NCBI GenBank assembly: GCA_963602355.1
Contig: CAVCIU010000046.1
Span: 1-12,985 of the forward strand
From: UBA791 sp963602355
GTDB lineage: Bacteria; Cyanobacteriota; Vampirovibrionia; Gastranaerophilales; Gastranaerophilaceae
DNA length: 12,985 nt
Direction of reading: 5' to 3'
Position 1 is the first letter of the stretch; each line of letters begins with the position of its first letter. The translations under genes were made by a program, and so were the position numbers. The notes under the pieces are model-generated. The model searched no databases, was not told the origin of the DNA, and saw only the letters and a program-made list of their open reading frames with translations. Below are positions 1 to 7,558 of this stretch, in pieces.

Positions 1-41
1 TCATAATCCTTTGGTCGTAGGTTCGAACCCTACCTGGCCCA
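1..41 (+). tRNA. tRNA with CAU anticodon, 3' part only (Met or Ile2)
   Basis: The window opens inside the anticodon loop. T1 fits position 33, CAT at 2-4 is the anticodon, and AA follows at 37-38. The 3' anticodon strand is 7-11 and a five-base variable loop is 12-16. The T arm is complete: GTAGG (17-21), loop TTCGAAC (22-28), CCTAC (29-33). The acceptor 3' strand CTGGCCC (34-40) and discriminator A41 follow. CCA is not encoded, because A41 is followed by a T run, so it must be added by the CCA-adding enzyme. A CAU anticodon may be elongator Met, initiator Met, or Ile2 (lysidine-modified). The variable-loop context TTGGTCG resembles Ile2 tRNAs, but the missing 5' half prevents a firm call. 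Confidence 0.9.
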
Positions 42-140
42 TTTTTTATTGCAAAATTTTTATGTTAACTAATGTTACAAACCCCTAAAGTTTTTACTCA
101 ATTATGCCGATATACATGATGTTAGGTGATAAGTGTATAA

Positions 141-164
141 GGAAAGTAATTAGGAAAGTATCGG
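141..164 (+). repeat. short 12-bp direct repeat upstream of the 171-830 gene
   Basis: GGAAAGTA occurs at 141-148 and again at 153-160, exactly 12 bp apart, just upstream of the start codon at 171. The second copy carries the likely ribosome-binding sequence. A -10-like TATAAG (136-141) touches the first copy. It could be a leader duplication, a regulator half-site pair, or chance in purine-rich DNA. Confidence 0.35.
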
Positions 165-170
165 TATAAA

Positions 171-830
171 ATGAGTATTTCGACAAATCAAGTTCGCTTT
201 TTAGCGTTAACTAAAATTCAACATAACATTAATATTAAACAAGTTACAGAAACTGCGCTTTCTGCAAGAGTTGAGGAATTAACAAGTAAGTATCAATCTT
301 TACTTGATAATGCCGGAGATTTGTTAAATCCGTTTACAATTGGAGATACTGTCCAAATTGGTAATAAAATATCTGGAATGTTACCAGATGATGCTTTCTT
401 AGATAAGAATGGAGAAGAATTAGCCAAAATTCCAACACAAGCTACTGTTAAAAATATAAGCGGTAATGATGTATCCTTAAAAATAGGCGATAATCAGGTT
501 ACCGTAAAATTAGATGACTTAACAACAGCAGCCAATAAGACCCAGTATACCCCAGAGGAATTCTTATCCCTAACTGGTAATGCTGAATTAGGTGAAATCT
601 CGTTTGATTCCGAATCGTATATAAATTATAGTGTCGATACGAATGTAGAACAATCCATATTTGTAAATGGAACGATGCAAGCATACGCAGCTTCAGCGAT
701 GGGCACAAAGGATACAACCTTAGTTAACCCTGCTATTGGAGAAGAGCACGCAAATATTAGCACAGCCTATAATTCAATCAAGGCTGTTATCAACGAAAAC
801 GATAAGAAAAATCTTGCCTTTGTCGGCTAA
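171..830 (+). CDS. hypothetical protein, 219 aa, no recognised domain
   Basis: I do not recognise this protein. It is a complete ORF from ATG to TAA. It has no signal peptide and no membrane segment. The N-terminal ~45 residues look helical and polar (start MSISTNQVRFLALTK). A middle part (about residues 55-125) has alternating hydrophobic residues and glycines (IGDTVQIGNKISG, then VSLKIGDNQVTVKL), suggesting a small beta domain. The C-terminal third is rich in Ser/Thr/Asn/Ala. The only purine-rich ribosome-binding candidate is AGGAAAG at 152-158, 12 nt before the ATG, which is a little far. The gene stands alone on the plus strand and ends 10 nt from the convergent gene at 841. No clear terminator lies between them. 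A structural or surface role would be a guess. Confidence 0.75.
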   Translation: MSISTNQVRFLALTKIQHNINIKQVTETALSARVEELTSKYQSLLDNAGDLLNPFTIGDTVQIGNKISGMLPDDAFLDKNGEELAKIPTQATVKNISGNDVSLKIGDNQVTVKLDDLTTAANKTQYTPEEFLSLTGNAELGEISFDSESYINYSVDTNVEQSIFVNGTMQAYAASAMGTKDTTLVNPAIGEEHANISTAYNSIKAVINENDKKNLAFVG

Positions 831-840
831 TTTAAGATGA

Positions 841-1263
841 TTATTTCTTAGTTTTGCAAACGTTCTTTTGAGTATCCCAACTCCAGCCATTTGCTTGGCA
901 TGTTTGTTGGTTGATAATCACATTGCCTGAGACTGTTTTAATTTCACTACCTGCTTTGCAACTTCCCATTGTAACGCACATGTTAGTCATTGCACTACCT
1001 AAGTACCACCAACCGATTAAGATTAAAACAAGTATTATAAAAATAAGATTTTTCAAAAATTTCAAGAATGAAATAATCCACATTACTGCTAACACAACGA
1101 TTGACCAAATTAAATATGTCCAAACTTGACCCCAATCAGCATTTGGAGTTTGAAATGCAGTAATTATATTCATAACATTCCAATATAAAATGAATATTGA
1201 TAATGCAGTTGTTAATATTGATATTATAAGCTTTTTAGCTAAACCTTTAATTAATTTTGTCAT
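841..1263 (-). CDS. small membrane protein with three predicted helices and a Cys-containing C-terminal tail
   Basis: The protein is 140 aa from ATG at 1263. This start is chosen over the upstream in-frame ATG at 1296 because GAGGAG (1278-1273) sits 9 nt before it and because the shorter form begins with a typical Lys-rich N terminus (MTKLIKGLAKK). Hydrophobic segments lie at about residues 12-30, 46-67 and 71-90. A soluble tail of about 50 residues follows, with Cys at 96, 102, 122 and 136. Lys-rich ends on the cytoplasmic side and three helices would place the tail outside the cytoplasm, where the four Cys could form disulfides. The tail ends in a C..NGW.WD.....C pattern. I do not recognise the family. 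It probably has its own promoter (TATAAT at 1290-1285), although it follows the SDR gene by 43 nt on the same strand. Confidence 0.7.
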   Translation of the reverse strand: MTKLIKGLAKKLIISILTTALSIFILYWNVMNIITAFQTPNADWGQVWTYLIWSIVVLAVMWIISFLKFLKNLIFIILVLILIGWWYLGSAMTNMCVTMGSCKAGSEIKTVSGNVIINQQTCQANGWSWDTQKNVCKTKK

Positions 1264-1284
1264 AGTTGTTTTCTCCTCAAAACA

Positions 1285-1290
1285 ATTATA
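1285..1290 (-). promoter_or_regulatory. candidate -10 element for the small membrane protein gene
   Basis: On the minus strand TATAAT reads from 1290 to 1285, in the 43-nt gap after the SDR stop codon. Initiation about 7 nt downstream would give a short leader carrying the GAGGAG ribosome-binding site. No good -35 is visible at 16-18 bp spacing, so this rests on the -10 alone. Confidence 0.35.
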
Positions 1291-1306
1291 TGACAAAGAA
1301 ACTTAT

Positions 1307-2128
1307 TTAAGACAATTCTTTTTGAAAAATTTTCGCTTTAATATTAGTTGGCAATTTACCTAAAAACATACCTAATTGAGCGCCAATGCCAACATTATAA
1401 GACCATTTAGGATTTTTAGCCTTCATTACTTTTAAAACAACATTAGCAACAGCTTCTGCCTCAAGTCCTTTTGGAACTTGACCTTTAACATATTTTAAAA
1501 ATTTATCAATCATCGGTTGATATTTTTGTCTAATTTCATCTGAACATTCGTTAAAATTATCTTCTGCAATCTTAAAAGATTTATTCCAAAGAGGTGTTTT
1601 AATTATTGAAGGTTTTATAGAAATAATTTTGATATCCTTGTTCCCTAATTCCAATGTTAAACCTTGAAATAATGTATCAAGAAGTCGTTTTGAGGCACAA
1701 TATGGAGTTATAAAAGGATAAACAAAATTTGAGGAAACAGAGCTCATATTAATAATTTTACCTTTTTTCATTAATGGCAACATTGTAGTTGCAACTCGTA
1801 ATGGTGCAAAAGAATTAACTTCTAGCTGTTGTTTTATTTTTTCAATATTTGCTTCCTCCATAATTCCAGCAGAAGCATAGCCGGCATTATTGATGATACC
1901 AACAAGTTCAACTTTTTCGGCTTTTAATTTATAAAAAAGATTTTTAACCTCATCATCTTTTGTAACATCAAGATAAACACATTCAATGTTGTTGCTTAGA
2001 TTTTCTAGTGCAATCTTATCTTCTTCTTTTCTAACTGTACAAATAAGACTATAACCGGCTTTTGATAGCTTTTCAGCAATTGCTTTCCCAATACCAGAAG
2101 ACGAACCAGTTAGCAAAACTTTTTCCAT
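1307..2128 (-). CDS. short-chain dehydrogenase/reductase (SDR), classical type
   Basis: A 273-aa NAD(P)-dependent oxidoreductase of the Rossmann-fold SDR family. Visible motifs are the cofactor-binding TGSSSGIG (residues 7-14), the LDV acidic turn (D54), NNAG (80-83), the N105 position in EVNSF, the catalytic Ser region NMSSVSS (127-133), and the catalytic YxxxK as Y143/K147. TVRK after strand 2 suggests an NADP preference, as basic residues there often bind the 2'-phosphate; this is an inference. The substrate cannot be read from sequence. Length is normal for the family. The ATG overlaps the stop codon of the upstream response regulator by one base (TAATG), and GAGGT lies about 11 nt upstream. 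Translation is therefore probably coupled to the regulator, making this the last gene of the kinase-regulator unit. Confidence 0.92.
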   Translation of the reverse strand: MEKVLLTGSSSGIGKAIAEKLSKAGYSLICTVRKEEDKIALENLSNNIECVYLDVTKDDEVKNLFYKLKAEKVELVGIINNAGYASAGIMEEANIEKIKQQLEVNSFAPLRVATTMLPLMKKGKIINMSSVSSNFVYPFITPYCASKRLLDTLFQGLTLELGNKDIKIISIKPSIIKTPLWNKSFKIAEDNFNECSDEIRQKYQPMIDKFLKYVKGQVPKGLEAEAVANVVLKVMKAKNPKWSYNVGIGAQLGMFLGKLPTNIKAKIFQKELS

Positions 2129-3420
2129 TATTCGTTTACCTCTTTAATAAAATATTTTACCCATTTAATCAATGTAGAAATCTCATAAGGTTTTGGCAAA
2201 TAAAAATCAGCACCAGCGCTTAATATTGACTCTTTATCATGAGAATTTGAGGTTACGATAATTTTTGTTCTACCCTTTTTCTCTTTCAAGTGTTTGCAAA
2301 GGTTAACACCAGTTTTATCATCAGCAGTACCGGCATCAAGAATGATTAGTGCCGGAGAATATTCATCAAAATTCATAACCATTTCTGGCAAACTTGTCTC
2401 AAAACCTTCTAATTTCAAGGTTTCAGAAAGTAAAATTTGCATTGAAGTATCTTCTTCAATAATAAGTATTTTTTTGTTTTCTTCACGTTTTAAAACAGAA
2501 TTTGGTGTAGAAATTCTTGGTCGTTGAATTAAATAGCTTGATTCATCTGGCTTTTTAGAAATTGAATTTGCAGACATCAAATCCTTTAAAACAGATTCTA
2601 CGCTATCATATTTTGAAAATTCACTTGAAATTCCGCCAACAGAAATTGAAACAAATTCACCTCTTTTTCCTGCATATTCATTTCCGTGAATTAACATATA
2701 GCCACGTTTTACATCGTCTCTTGAATAGAATTTTTCTTTTACAGAATCGAACGCAAAAGTTAAGAACGATGCGACTTTTTCCAATTTATATGAATTTGTA
2801 ATGATTAAAAATTCATTTTCATTTATCGAACCTAAAAAATCATTTTCATCTAAACCCGAAAACATAATTGCAATAAAAGTTTTAATCAATTTATCAGAAG
2901 CAAGTTCGGTATAAACACTCTTATAAACGTCAAATTCATTAATTTTCACTAACAAAGCGCCCCAGTTATTACGTTCTGAAAGGCATCTTTTTAGAGCACG
3001 CATACAATAATTACCATTTGGCAAATTTGTTTTCAAATCAATATACGACTCATATTCACGTCTCAAATGAGCGATAATTCTCATTTTAAACTCTTCTGTA
3101 TTAATTGGTTCTGATATAAAATCATCAGCACCAGCCTTCAGAATATTAATTTTATCATCAAGTTCGGCAGACTTTGATGTAGCAATAATTACAGGTCTCA
3201 TATTGTATGTCAAAACTCTAATCTTTGAACAAAAATCAGCAAGGTTTTCTTCAATGCTATCAGAGATAATTATTACGTCCGGTTCTTTTGTTTTTATTAA
3301 ATTCAAGGCAGATTTTATATCAGAAGATATCGTAACTTCATTAGTTTTATCTTCTAATATTTTTTTATATTTTGCCGGAAGCTCTTTTCTTTTATCAATG
3401 ATTAACGTGTTTGTGAGCAT
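2128..3420 (-). CDS. response regulator, degenerate REC - degenerate GGDEF - intact REC
   Basis: A 430-aa protein with three domains. REC1 (about 1-122) keeps the fold pattern (IIATS, GADDF), but the expected phospho-acceptor position is S53 (an Asp follows at 54), and the conserved Lys of the KP motif is E104 (FISEP). The middle domain (about 128-290) resembles a GGDEF domain (DLKTNLPNGNY opening, then a late SISVGG strand), but the signature is NENEF (200-204), so cyclase activity is unlikely. REC2 (about 316-428) looks functional: acidic pocket IEEDTS (321-326), D362 in IILDAG, T390 and K410 in LPKPY. It is probably the phosphorylation target of the adjacent histidine kinase, whose gene overlaps this one by 19 nt. 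There is no DNA-binding domain, so output is likely protein-protein or ligand-based. The start follows a purine stretch (AGAGAAAA) and has no strong Shine-Dalgarno. Confidence 0.88.
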   Translation of the reverse strand: MLTNTLIIDKRKELPAKYKKILEDKTNEVTISSDIKSALNLIKTKEPDVIIISDSIEENLADFCSKIRVLTYNMRPVIIATSKSAELDDKINILKAGADDFISEPINTEEFKMRIIAHLRREYESYIDLKTNLPNGNYCMRALKRCLSERNNWGALLVKINEFDVYKSVYTELASDKLIKTFIAIMFSGLDENDFLGSINENEFLIITNSYKLEKVASFLTFAFDSVKEKFYSRDDVKRGYMLIHGNEYAGKRGEFVSISVGGISSEFSKYDSVESVLKDLMSANSISKKPDESSYLIQRPRISTPNSVLKREENKKILIIEEDTSMQILLSETLKLEGFETSLPEMVMNFDEYSPALIILDAGTADDKTGVNLCKHLKEKKGRTKIIVTSNSHDKESILSAGADFYLPKPYEISTLIKWVKYFIKEVNE

Positions 3421-4115
3421 TTTTCTCTTGCCTGTTTTTCAATATTTTCGCTCGGAATTTTTATTTCAAAAACCGTTTCTTCGTCATTACTATCAACAGA
3501 AATTTCACCATTCATTTTAGTAACTAAAACCTTCGTGATATACAAACCTAGACCACTACCTTGAACTTTTCTTGTTAAAGGATTATCAATTCTTGAAAAC
3601 TTTTCAAAAATACTATCAAAATCTTTTTTATCAATCTTAACACCATTATCAATGACTTTTATTGATACAAATTCAGGATTTTTGTCAAAATCAGCTTTTA
3701 CAGTAACTGCTGTATTAATATCAGAATATTTTGCAGCATTTTCAATCAAATTCGTCATAACCTGTTGAAATTTATCTGTATCAACCAAAATTTTTGGTAA
3801 TTTATCATTGTAAGTAAATACAAATTTATGATTTTTGTATTGCTGTTTTACAATCTGAATAACATCTTCAATAAGCTTTTTTGCGCTAACAGTTTTGAAA
3901 ATTAGATTTTCATTATTTTGAACCTTCAACATATTTTCAATTAAATGAATTAATCTATTTGATTGTTCTTCAATAATTTTGATAAATCGTTTTTTGCTCT
4001 CGTCATCAAGCTTGTCATAAGATTGCAACATAGTCTGAGCGAACCCTCTAATACTTGTTAGGGGAGTTCTTAATTCATGTGAAACTGTCGAAATAAAATC
4101 TTCGTATGATTGCAT
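3402..4115 (-). CDS. histidine kinase core (HisKA-HATPase_c) with no sensor domain
   Basis: The protein is 237 aa and consists almost only of the transmitter. The H box STVSHELRTPL has phospho-acceptor H13. Dimerisation helices run to about residue 65. The N box is NLIENAAKYS (N126), the G1 box DNGVKI (156-161), the F box IFEKFSRID (169-177) and the G2 box GSGLGLYI (187-194). In G1 the usual second Gly is K160, which is atypical and may weaken ATP binding. No membrane, PAS, GAF or HAMP region precedes the H box: an in-frame TAA lies five codons before the ATG, so no longer protein is possible in this frame. It is therefore soluble and probably takes input through a partner. It overlaps the regulator gene by 19 nt, so the two are likely cognate. 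No Shine-Dalgarno is evident, and a TATAAT lies six bases before the ATG. Confidence 0.92.
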   Translation of the reverse strand: MQSYEDFISTVSHELRTPLTSIRGFAQTMLQSYDKLDDESKKRFIKIIEEQSNRLIHLIENMLKVQNNENLIFKTVSAKKLIEDVIQIVKQQYKNHKFVFTYNDKLPKILVDTDKFQQVMTNLIENAAKYSDINTAVTVKADFDKNPEFVSIKVIDNGVKIDKKDFDSIFEKFSRIDNPLTRKVQGSGLGLYITKVLVTKMNGEISVDSNDEETVFEIKIPSENIEKQAREKCSQTR

Positions 4116-4121
4116 AGTATT

Positions 4122-4127
4122 ATTATA
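4122..4127 (-). promoter_or_regulatory. candidate -10 element directly before the kinase ATG (leaderless start?)
   Basis: On the minus strand TATAAT (4127-4122) is followed by six bases and then the ATG at 4115. Transcription starting about 7 nt after the hexamer would begin at the ATG itself, which fits the lack of a ribosome-binding site. The -35 at 17 bp (TGCTGT) is poor, so this is tentative. Confidence 0.35.
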
Positions 4128-4137
4128 CTCTTAAAAA

Positions 4138-5004
4138 TTATTTTACAGCATTTGCATAAATAGCGCGGGTAACAACTGTTATTTGTCTACCTGTTAAATC
4201 ATTTTTCAAATCTAAGATATAGTTATTTACATCTTCTGGCGAAAAATATTTCAAATACCTTTCTCTTGTTGTTGGTCTATCTGGTGCAGGAGGATTGTCA
4301 AACCATTGATCAACCATTGGTGCAGACACGACATAAGATGATTCAACATTGTTTAAATCAATTTGTCCATCAGAAAAACCGGCTTTATCAAGATTTTCCG
4401 CAATTGTATTTTCGTCAAAATTACATAAAGAATCAGTTTCATCTGTCATAATTTTGTTTTCAACTTCTTTAAAAGCATCAAAATTTCTGATATTTGCCGG
4501 ATTAACTAATTCGCTATATCTTGTATTTGAGCGAATAATTGGTTCAAAGAATGAAAATCTACCGCCTTTTTTCAAAACTCTGCAGATTTCTGAAATAGCC
4601 GATTGTTTATCAACAATATGCACCAAAACTGAGCGCATAACTGCTTTATCAACACTTTCGTCTGGTAAATCAATCTTATCTGCAGGAGATTGAAGCATTC
4701 TGTAATCACCTTGAATATTTGCAGAATTAATAAATTCCTGACAAGAATCTAGACAATCTTGAAACTTATCAGAAAAAATAACGCAACCAGTACCGTTCAA
4801 AGCTTCTAAAGCCTTAAATGCCAAAAGACCTGTACCAGTTCCGATATCAATAACAGTCTCTCCCTGCTTAATTCTAGCATTATTAATAATAATATCTCCA
4901 ACAACTTGCAACCAATTAAGAGTTTGTTCCCTTTGTGCTTCTGACAAAGAGGCAAATCTTGTTTGAGATAACCATTGAGTCCAATTTTTACATGTATCGC
5001 TCAT
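4138..5004 (-). CDS. class I SAM-dependent methyltransferase
   Basis: A 288-aa protein with a Rossmann-type methyltransferase core. Motif I is VIDIGTGTGL (51-60), the acidic residue after strand 2 is D80 (FSDKF), a PADKIDLPDESVD segment (107-119) fits motif III, and AVMRSVLVHIVDK (121-133) plus ICRVLKKGGRFSFFEP (140-155) match motifs IV and post-I of UbiE/Methyltransf_11-like enzymes. The 35-residue N-terminal helical part and the C-terminal ~130 residues (ending in YLKYFSPEDVNNYI and a final TVVTRAIYA strand) probably shape the substrate pocket. The substrate is not identifiable; quinone, small-molecule and peptide substrates all remain possible. It sits 47 nt after tsaB and 22 nt before the kinase. 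No strong ribosome-binding site is visible. Confidence 0.88.
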   Translation of the reverse strand: MSDTCKNWTQWLSQTRFASLSEAQREQTLNWLQVVGDIIINNARIKQGETVIDIGTGTGLLAFKALEALNGTGCVIFSDKFQDCLDSCQEFINSANIQGDYRMLQSPADKIDLPDESVDKAVMRSVLVHIVDKQSAISEICRVLKKGGRFSFFEPIIRSNTRYSELVNPANIRNFDAFKEVENKIMTDETDSLCNFDENTIAENLDKAGFSDGQIDLNNVESSYVVSAPMVDQWFDNPPAPDRPTTRERYLKYFSPEDVNNYILDLKNDLTGRQITVVTRAIYANAVK

Positions 5005-5051
5005 AATTACTTATTTTAAACGAGTTTATACAATTAAGCAAATATGTAAAT

Positions 5052-5675
5052 TTATTTACCAAAAACAGGTGGAGGTTGAATATACAATGCTTTTAACTCG
5101 TTTGGCAAAATTGCTTTATCTTTGTTTTTATAAGCTAATTCATTTAAAATCTTACCTAAATCATAGTTATCATTTTCGTAAATAATTGCATCAATAGCTA
5201 ATGTTTCAGCCATACTCTTGTCAGAAATCATTTCAAAATCACCTTGTTCAAGAATAGATTTAACTTCACTTACGTTTACAAGTTTTATTTCGTCGTCTTT
5301 GTAAACATAAGCCATAGAACGTCTTGCGTCCATAATTACTATTGATTTTTTATCAGATTTATTCAATTTAGAAAGAATTTTTAAACTTTCAACAGGTACA
5401 ATTTTAATATTCAATTCTTGTGCCATAACCTTCGCAACGGTTAATGCTGCTCTGATACCTGTAAAGCTTCCAGGACCAACATTAACCCCAATTAAATCAA
5501 CATCTTTTGGAGTTAAGTTATTCTCTTTTAAAATTTCTTTGATTGTTGAAAGCAAAAAAGCTGAATGGTAATTATCCTCGGTATTTTCAACAATTTTTGA
5601 GGTTAGCAAATTTCCGTCATTTGAAATTGCAACATAAGTTTTATTTAAAGCTGTATCAAAATTAAGTAAAATCAT
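5052..5675 (-). CDS. tsaB: tRNA N6-threonylcarbamoyladenosine (t6A) synthesis protein TsaB
   Basis: A 207-aa member of the ASKHA-fold TsaB/YeaZ family. With TsaD and TsaE it forms the complex that transfers threonylcarbamoyl to A37 of ANN-decoding tRNAs, in the cytoplasm. The start MILLNFDTA is the usual first strand. The hallmark GPGSFTGIR is at residues 67-75. HSAFLL (37-42) matches the conserved HS..LL helix, and MDARR (about 115-119) matches the conserved DAR loop. Length is slightly under the common ~230. Its start lies 14 nt inside tsaE, with GAAGGA eight bases upstream of the ATG, giving an overlapping tsaE-tsaB pair. TsaD and TsaC are not in this window. TsaB itself is not catalytic and acts as a scaffold for TsaD. 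Confidence 0.95.
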   Translation of the reverse strand: MILLNFDTALNKTYVAISNDGNLLTSKIVENTEDNYHSAFLLSTIKEILKENNLTPKDVDLIGVNVGPGSFTGIRAALTVAKVMAQELNIKIVPVESLKILSKLNKSDKKSIVIMDARRSMAYVYKDDEIKLVNVSEVKSILEQGDFEMISDKSMAETLAIDAIIYENDNYDLGKILNELAYKNKDKAILPNELKALYIQPPPVFGK

Positions 5676-6144
5676 TATTCAATCCTTCAATAACGCTCAA
5701 GTACTTATCACCTCTTGCAGTAAATTCATAATTACGAGAATCATCATCGTTATAAGTAACGTTAATATCAATTCTATCAAAAGGCAACTGTTCATCAGAA
5801 AATTCAGCCCATTCTACAAAAGTAAAAATACCGTCTCGTGAATATTCTCTAAGTTCATCACTAATACTTGAAACACCAGTATTTTCTAATCTATACAAAT
5901 CAAAATGGTAAAAAGGTACTTTGTTGCCTGTTTTATATTCATTCAAGATAACAAAACTTGGACTTGTAACCTTATCAGTAATACCCATATCTTTTGCCAA
6001 TAATTTTACAAATGCTGTTTTACCGGCACCAATTTCACCAAACAAACATACAAACACGCCATTTTGAATATGTTTAGCAAACATTTTAGTCAAATGTGCA
6101 GTTTCTGTTAAATCTTTACATGTAGTTTTAAAATTATTGTTCAT
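5662..6144 (-). CDS. tsaE: t6A synthesis ATPase TsaE
   Basis: A 160-aa P-loop ATPase that resets the TsaB-TsaD complex between t6A reaction cycles. Walker A is GEIGAGKT (36-43). VTSPSF (59-64) is the TsaE switch I-like motif, followed by the conserved HFDLYRL (80-86) and the acidic VEWAE motif (110-114). Length is usual for the family (about 150-160). It overlaps the diguanylate cyclase gene by 11 nt upstream and tsaB by 14 nt downstream, so it is embedded in a coupled message. The ribosome-binding site is weak (AAGG about 15 nt upstream), which is consistent with coupling to translation of the upstream gene. Confidence 0.95.
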   Translation of the reverse strand: MNNNFKTTCKDLTETAHLTKMFAKHIQNGVFVCLFGEIGAGKTAFVKLLAKDMGITDKVTSPSFVILNEYKTGNKVPFYHFDLYRLENTGVSSISDELREYSRDGIFTFVEWAEFSDEQLPFDRIDINVTYNDDDSRNYEFTARGDKYLSVIEGLNNDFT

Positions 6145-7558
6145 TTGTATATATTACAACCTTATTTCTGCCGTGTGTTTTCGCATCATACAAAGCTTTA
6201 TCGGCTCTTCTAAACAATTCTTCGCCTGTGATATCCTTGCTAAATTCACTCACCCCGACACTTATAGTAACATTTATAGAACCTTTGTCGCTGACTTCTG
6301 AAATATCAATGACATTTTGCTCAACAGATGCTCTAAGTCTTTGAGCTACACCGTATGCTTCTTCAATCTTTGTAAAAGGTAAAAGAATAGCAAACTCTTC
6401 GCCACCATAACGACTCGGAATATCTGATTCTCTAAGACTATTTTTAATTGTACTAGAAACTTCTTTTAACACTGTATCGCCCGCAGCATGTCCGTATGTA
6501 TCGTTTACACTCTTGAAGAAGTCGATATCAATCATAATTGCGCAAAGAGGAATATTTTGTCTTATAGAGGCAGCAACCTCTTGTCTTAACCGAATTTCAA
6601 ACTGGTGTCTATTATTTATACCAGTTAGAGCATCAAGTGTTGCGTGTTTTAAAACTTCGGCATAAATATTTGCTCTGTTAATAGTTGCTGCAGCTTGTTT
6701 TGTAAGTTGGTCAAGATATTCAATCTCTTTATTATTTAATTTTTCCATACTTCCACGAGCAACAATGCAACCTAGAGTTTTATCTTCCCCAATTAGAGGA
6801 AAAATACCAATTCTATCGTTATCAATTAAGAAATATTCTTTTTCTGTATCAACTCTACCCAGCGCTGTAAGAATTTTCTTATCCATACAAGCACTTGGCC
6901 ATACTAAATTGTACTTGCCAGTTTCTTCTGATTTCAAGAAAATATAAATCAAATGTTCAATAATAAACTTATCAATCATTTCACCAATCAGAGGAATGAT
7001 ATAGTTCAATTCGTATTGAGTTTCAATAATCTTCGCAATATTTTTCATTGCATCGTGAAAATCAACGTTCTTTTCCATTTTTTCATACAAAATCTTGTTT
7101 TGTATAATCAATGAAGCTGCCGTACTAACAACGTTCAAGGCAATTACAATATCTTTTGATAATTTTGGAGTTTCTTCAAAATTTATTTCAATTATACCGT
7201 ACAATTTTGCATTTTTAATCAACGGAAATAAAATTGTGTTATTAGGTTCTAAAACAATATTTTCAGTAAACTCAGAATAACCTTTGCCATTAAAAATAAA
7301 AGCTTCATCACCAAAATTTTTATAAGCTGAATAAAGACTTCTTGAATGAGCATCTTCATTCTTTTCGTCAATTACTAGCCAACTTTTTGAAAAATTTCTA
7401 AGAGAATTTGTAGATTTATCAAAGATATAAATATTTAACTCTGACAAATTAATATGCTTTTTCAATACAGACATAATTTCATCTGTAATGCTGTCCTCAT
7501 ATTTAATTTTAGATAGAGTGTTAGAAATATCTTCTAATAAATCTAATTCTTTAGTCAT
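6134..7558 (-). CDS. diguanylate cyclase with two GAF-like sensor regions and an active GGEEF domain
   Basis: A 474-aa soluble protein that should make c-di-GMP from two GTP. Two GAF-like sensory regions are inferred at about residues 10-155 and 165-300 from their strand/helix pattern (for example NIYIFDKST, TILFPLIKNAKLYGIIEI, then IGIFPLIGEDKTLGCIVA). The GGDEF domain (about 305-472) is complete: DALTGINNRHQF (309-320), metal-binding D344 in IDIDFFK, NDTYGH (352-357), signature GGEEF (385-389) and the late ITISVGVSEF strand. RESD (376-379) lies five residues before GGEEF, matching the RxxD inhibitory site, so product inhibition is expected. No transmembrane segment is seen, so the signal is probably cytoplasmic. 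The start overlaps the HDOD gene stop by one base (TAATG), linking the pair. Confidence 0.94.
   Translation of the reverse strand: MTKELDLLEDISNTLSKIKYEDSITDEIMSVLKKHINLSELNIYIFDKSTNSLRNFSKSWLVIDEKNEDAHSRSLYSAYKNFGDEAFIFNGKGYSEFTENIVLEPNNTILFPLIKNAKLYGIIEINFEETPKLSKDIVIALNVVSTAASLIIQNKILYEKMEKNVDFHDAMKNIAKIIETQYELNYIIPLIGEMIDKFIIEHLIYIFLKSEETGKYNLVWPSACMDKKILTALGRVDTEKEYFLIDNDRIGIFPLIGEDKTLGCIVARGSMEKLNNKEIEYLDQLTKQAAATINRANIYAEVLKHATLDALTGINNRHQFEIRLRQEVAASIRQNIPLCAIMIDIDFFKSVNDTYGHAAGDTVLKEVSSTIKNSLRESDIPSRYGGEEFAILLPFTKIEEAYGVAQRLRASVEQNVIDISEVSDKGSINVTISVGVSEFSKDITGEELFRRADKALYDAKTHGRNKVVIYTNEQ

Noticed and set aside
833..850. Terminator between the convergent genes at 830 and 841
   Set aside because: Only a 5-bp AT stem (TAAGA/TCTTA) with no real T tract.
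2294..2801. Plus-strand ORFs within the regulator gene (and similar ones at 3203-3520, 4266-4693, 6765-7280)
   Set aside because: They lie opposite strongly supported domain-bearing genes, show no domains, and lack convincing ribosome-binding sites.
2562..3060. Regulator's middle domain as an active diguanylate cyclase
   Set aside because: The signature reads NENEF rather than GG[DE]EF, so catalysis is not expected.
3402..4140. Kinase as a frameshifted fragment of a larger sensor kinase
   Set aside because: The upstream sequence is the end of an intact methyltransferase gene. No sensor remnant is seen in any frame of the 22-nt gap.
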